From Sisyra terminalis (Eukaryota > Arthropoda > Insecta > Neuroptera > Sisyridae): DNA of 64,000 bases. A program made the position numbers and the translations under genes. The notes beneath the pieces were generated by a model. The model was not told the origin of the DNA, ran no database searches, and worked only from the letters and a program-made list of their open reading frames with translations. Positions within the stretch are counted from its first letter, which is position 1, and each line of letters opens with the position of its first letter. Shown piece after piece: positions 61,042 to 64,000 of this stretch. The stretch spans positions 49,797,050 through 49,861,049 of the forward strand of contig OY292277.1 of the NCBI GenBank assembly GCA_958496175.1. The letters are read 5' to 3'.

Positions 61042-61251
61042 TTAGAAAGTACTTAAGTACTTTCTAGCATATTTTTCACTTTTTTGCACAGTCGAATCAT
61101 TATTAAACGTATAACGAATATTTTTATTATTTAATAATGCTTTTTGGCGTGCCCGAAATTCACGAACACGTTCTGTTGAACCTTTTGACGTCTTTATAGC
61201 CTTGTTTTCTTTACTGTTTTTTTGATAATCATGTAAATAATTCGGATTCAT
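61042..61251 (-). CDS. Small 69-codon frame with ERVREFRARQK motif, transposon-related?
   Basis: ATG-initiated, highly charged: NSKENKAIKTSKGSTERVRE then FRARQKALLNN, ending KYARKYLSTF. The A/TERVREYRxRxK motif is, from memory, seen near the start of several arthropod transposon-encoded proteins. No partner domain is nearby and no transposon ends are recognised. It may be a remnant or a chance frame in a non-duplicated stretch between the two 1.63-kb copies. Confidence 0.3.
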   Translation of the reverse strand: MNPNYLHDYQKNSKENKAIKTSKGSTERVREFRARQKALLNNKNIRYTFNNDSTVQKSEKYARKYLSTF

Positions 61252-61340
61252 TTACGGCAAACATGAAAATTAATTTTATTAAAATGAATTGTTTATGCTT
61301 ACAATTATAATAAGCAATTTAACACGGTTGTTATTGGTCG

Positions 61341-62968
61341 CTAGAAAACCATTCTCAAGTTAATGTAATACGCAGGCGCGTACAACCATAAGAAATACTA
61401 ATGTTTCCTATCTCATTCTTTCTCATGTTAAATCTTATAGATTTTTGTATATGTTTCTCTTTTTATTGCCACTTTCCGTTTCATAAAATTTCAAGTCACA
61501 ACGATGCCAAAGAAGTTTTCACTTCAAAATTAATATAAATATTGAACAGTTAATTTATAACTATTTTTGGATTAAAATTTAAGTACATTTACATACTGTT
61601 ACGTTAAAATAATGAACAGTGGTCCAAATTCAAAATCCCATAAACTTTTTTCCAAGACCAAAACTAAAGTTGGTTTAACTATTTCAACTAAATTAAGGGA
61701 TTAAAACTGTTTACAATCTTTGAAGTTTAATGAGGCAATTATATACTTTATCACCCTTTGATTTTGTTAGGGCTAAATATACATTAATTTACCCTTAAAA
61801 ATTATTTTACAATTGGTCGAGTAAATCATTAAATTAATGATGAAATACAAAAAATAGTTCCTATATAGTTGGTATTGTTAAATTAAAACGTGGTCACCAA
61901 TTTTCCATATGAATTTTCCTCTCAGGACTATCTGATTTGTTGAGTAAAGTAGTGCATAGTGTTGAAGAAAGTACTTTTGTTCTGTTGGCTTATTGTGGAT
62001 TTTTCCATGTATATTAGACTGATTAAAAAAAAACGATGTTTTATTTTCTTAATTAAATCGAAAATATTGCTGGGAATGACTAAAAAAATCCTGTGAAAGT
62101 TTAAGCCCTTAATATTAATATTAAGAGATGCCGCATCGCAAATTTCGATTTTCCATTTAAATAACATGGGAACAATATTCTGTTGCACTTTGGAGTTTTA
62201 TAGCTCACGTTGGTGACAATGTTGCGGAATGACCAAGGTATATTCTTGTAGAAAATTGAACGATCTACAAAAAAGGTCTCACACAAGTTTTTGATATATT
62301 TATTCTTTCAAAAGTTATTCGAGGTCAAAGTTGAACTAAAGAGAAATTTAAATCCATTTTATGTAAGATTCAATTCCAGTGTAAATAACAACAATAATAA
62401 TACCAGGTTCACGGGTAATTGGAATATATTTAAATTAATTTAAACAACCATTGATTTTACGAGGTTTCGTATTCGTTATCAATTTTCGATGCGAATTTTT
62501 CCCTCAGGACTATCAGATTTGTTCAATAAAGTATTGCATAGTGTTGAAAAAAGTATTTTAGTCCTGTTGGCTTATTGTTGATTTTTTCATGTATATTTTT
62601 CTCTTTTTATTGTCGCTTTTCGATTCCGTTTCATAAAATTTTTAAGTCACAACGATGCTAAAAAAGTTTTCACTTCAAAAAATATTTTTTTTTTGGTCAA
62701 ATCAAAACTAAAAATTTTGCATTTTCCGGCAAATAATGAGCTATAGAGTAGCCACAAAGTTAATCGCTGGATTTTTCCAATTTCGTTAATTTTTCACTAT
62801 TATCGTTATGATCTTGGTTCCTTTCCTGGTTTCTTAAGTCAGTCGAGTCCTTACTACTGAAAATAAGTTTTTAAGTCATTGGAATATTTTTCTTGAAAAC
62901 CTCAAAAGAAATGCCAACTTTTCCGAATTTGGGAAAGAATTTTAAATCATAATCAAATTGATGTCTAA
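61341..62968 (+). repeat. 1.63-kb segmental duplication, copy 2
   Basis: Direct-orientation match to 56842-58477, offset about 4.5 kb. Differences are scattered point changes and small indels. Confidence 0.9.
62016..62348 (+). mobile_element. Foldback A, partial arm (copy 5)
   Basis: Same truncated arm and same breakpoint as 57533-57855, so it was carried by the duplication rather than inserted independently. Confidence 0.88.
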
Positions 62969-63515
62969 TTTTTTGTGCTGAACTTTTAAGAAAGTGCACT
63001 ATTTACAAATTATTTAAACCTAACCAAACGGAAAACAGAATTTAAATAAGCATTTTATTTCCTTTTGATGTAAAACAGTGCTAAAATGCTAAAATGGAAA
63101 CGCAAGGAACAAGTAATATGCGATCAAACGCTTTTGTAGATTATAAAACCAGGGGGCACATGACGGGGGTGGGTGGGTGGTTGATGATGGCAACCCGTTT
63201 TAAATGTAAGACTAAATAAAAGCATCGGTCGAATAAAAGTGGCATTATCAAAAGACAGGAACAATCAGTCTAAACACAAGAATATTCTGTCACTAGATAA
63301 TTAAAACTCCCAAGTCTACGCTATTATTTTCCCTGTGCTCATCGTTCGTATATACTCGAACTCGTATAAATCTCCCCATTTCCTTGGTCTTGTATTTATA
63401 TCCAATTGTAACTAACTCCCTTATTGTATGCGTTTCCACGAAAAGATACTTAAAGACGAGGGGGTTGACAAATCGAAATGTTAGACAAAGCCATATTGAA
63501 AAGAATTAAACTTAC
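62969..63515. other. 5' end of the 30.8-kb semaphorin intron
   Basis: Mostly non-repetitive. A G-rich tract at 63152-63180 (GGGGG, then GGGGGTGGGTGGGTGG) could form a quadruplex on the non-coding strand. The last bases are the GTAAGT donor. Confidence 0.5.
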
Positions 63516-63786
63516 TGTCAAGCCATTTGGAATCATATTTAAGGGTGCGCTTGAAACTGTATTCCCGACGGCCGGTGGTCAAGTTGTGGAGATCCGTACG
63601 AAAAATCACTGTATCCGCCTTGGTGAATTCGGCGTTTGTGCCGGAATACAATCCAGGAAGTTCACCAGGATTGCCGTGTTCCACCCAAATTGCTGTTGAA
63701 TTATCGCTTGGATCGTACGGACATTTGGCAATTCCCATTCCAATACCTGGCACATATTCATGCCGAGGTAAATGCGTTAGGTTTGA
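63516..63786 (-). CDS. Sema2a: Semaphorin-2 exon, sema-domain segment with CPYDP motif
   Basis: Begins after a T-rich acceptor (ending TTTAG) in phase 0 at codons for SNLTHLPRHEYVPG and ends one base into a codon at a GTAAGT donor after KWLD. It encodes 90 residues of the sema propeller, including the class hallmarks CPYDP, NSTA (possible N-glycosylation site), LPGLYSGTNAEF and ADTVIFRTDL, then RTLKYDSKWLD. The single leftover base A joins with AG of the next exon to make Lys, giving LDKPDFVG across the junction, the expected family sequence. The next exon in the transcript is 30.8 kb away. The upstream exon is outside the window. Confidence 0.97.
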
Positions 63787-64000
63787 CTAAAAAAAAAATC
63801 GAATATCAATCAAGAAATGGTCTTTTAAAGTATATAATTGTTGAAATATTGAGAAAGTTATAACATAAATTATTCATTTAACAATTCACAATTGAAACGT
63901 GAAATTGACTAAGAACTCAACTCATTATTACAGCATTTTCTTTACGATAAAATATGTATGAGTGATGAAGAAAAAGTGGAGAAGTTGGAGGCCAATAAAC
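63787..64000 (-). other. 3' end of the preceding semaphorin intron
   Basis: Ends in a T-rich tract and TTTAG acceptor at 63787-63788. No exon is visible to the window edge. Confidence 0.7.

Larger units (their letters stand above)
28744..63786 (-). other. Sema2a: Class 2 semaphorin gene (partial), span of six identified exons
   Basis: Secreted axon-guidance semaphorin; in insects class 2 semaphorins signal through plexin B. The six exons join in phase into 543 codons with no stop: sema beta-propeller, PSI cysteine module, one Ig domain, then a charged tail. No transmembrane segment is seen, as expected for class 2. The product resembles, from memory, Drosophila Sema-2a and Sema-2b throughout; I cannot say which paralogue it is. 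Intron sizes in transcription order are 30815, 64, 66, 2349 and 120 bp. The N-terminal part (roughly 150 residues, including the signal peptide) should lie to the right of the window. The final coding exon and 3' UTR should lie left of 28744. Every junction has GT-AG. Confidence 0.95.

Noticed and set aside
1..64000. CRISPR array, rRNA, prophage or bacterial operon
   Set aside because: No regularly spaced repeats, no rRNA signature and no bacterial gene layout; spliced exons and transposons show an insect nuclear genome.

Overview
The window looks like a piece of an insect nuclear genome, possibly dipteran. It is strongly AT-rich, has very short introns (64-66 bp) next to very long ones, and is packed with decayed eukaryotic transposons. 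I see no bacterial, viral, rRNA or CRISPR feature. The only protein-coding gene I can identify with confidence is a class 2 semaphorin (Sema-2a/Sema-2b type) on the minus strand. Six coding exons lie at 63786-63516, 32700-32470, 32405-31992, 31925-31649, 29299-29108 and 28987-28744. Their splice phases join into one open frame of 543 codons covering most of the sema propeller, the PSI module, the Ig domain and most of the C-terminal tail. The 5' exons lie beyond the right edge. The last short coding exon is not securely found; 6875-6753 is a weak candidate.

Layout from left to right. 1-28743 lies downstream of the last sure exon and is transposon-rich: a TA-flanked MITE (2.7-3.4 kb), a foldback element with a clean 9-bp target duplication (4.0-5.0 kb), hAT relics that keep the transposase C-terminus (7.7-8.4 kb), duplicated Tc1/mariner relics (8.7-9.7 kb), a three-level nest (10.35-11.7 kb), a degenerate tandem array built around a hAT MITE (17.8-19.9 kb), a 2.6-kb Helitron (21.6-24.2 kb) and a pogo-type MITE (25.9-26.4 kb). 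28.7-32.7 kb is the exon cluster; one intron in it is largely filled by a 1.5-kb foldback. 32.7-63.5 kb is a single 30.8-kb intron that holds five copies of one foldback family plus two related families, three Helitrons (one inserted in another), hAT, pogo and Penelope-like copies, a 1.6-kb direct duplication, and several non-repetitive islands that could be regulatory.

The most interesting signal is not a gene. At least four foldback (long inverted-repeat) families, with different ends and mostly unalignable arms, share the same short sequence blocks in the same order along each arm. This suggests a diversified superfamily of non-autonomous elements with a conserved internal code. Second, the repeated element at 10.5-11.6 kb and 50.7-51.4 kb has 12-15 bp target duplications, inverted arms and a hammerhead-ribozyme-like core, as expected of a Penelope-like retroelement. 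Third, copies with and without inserts inside this window give exact empty sites for several insertions, which fixes element ends without any outside data.
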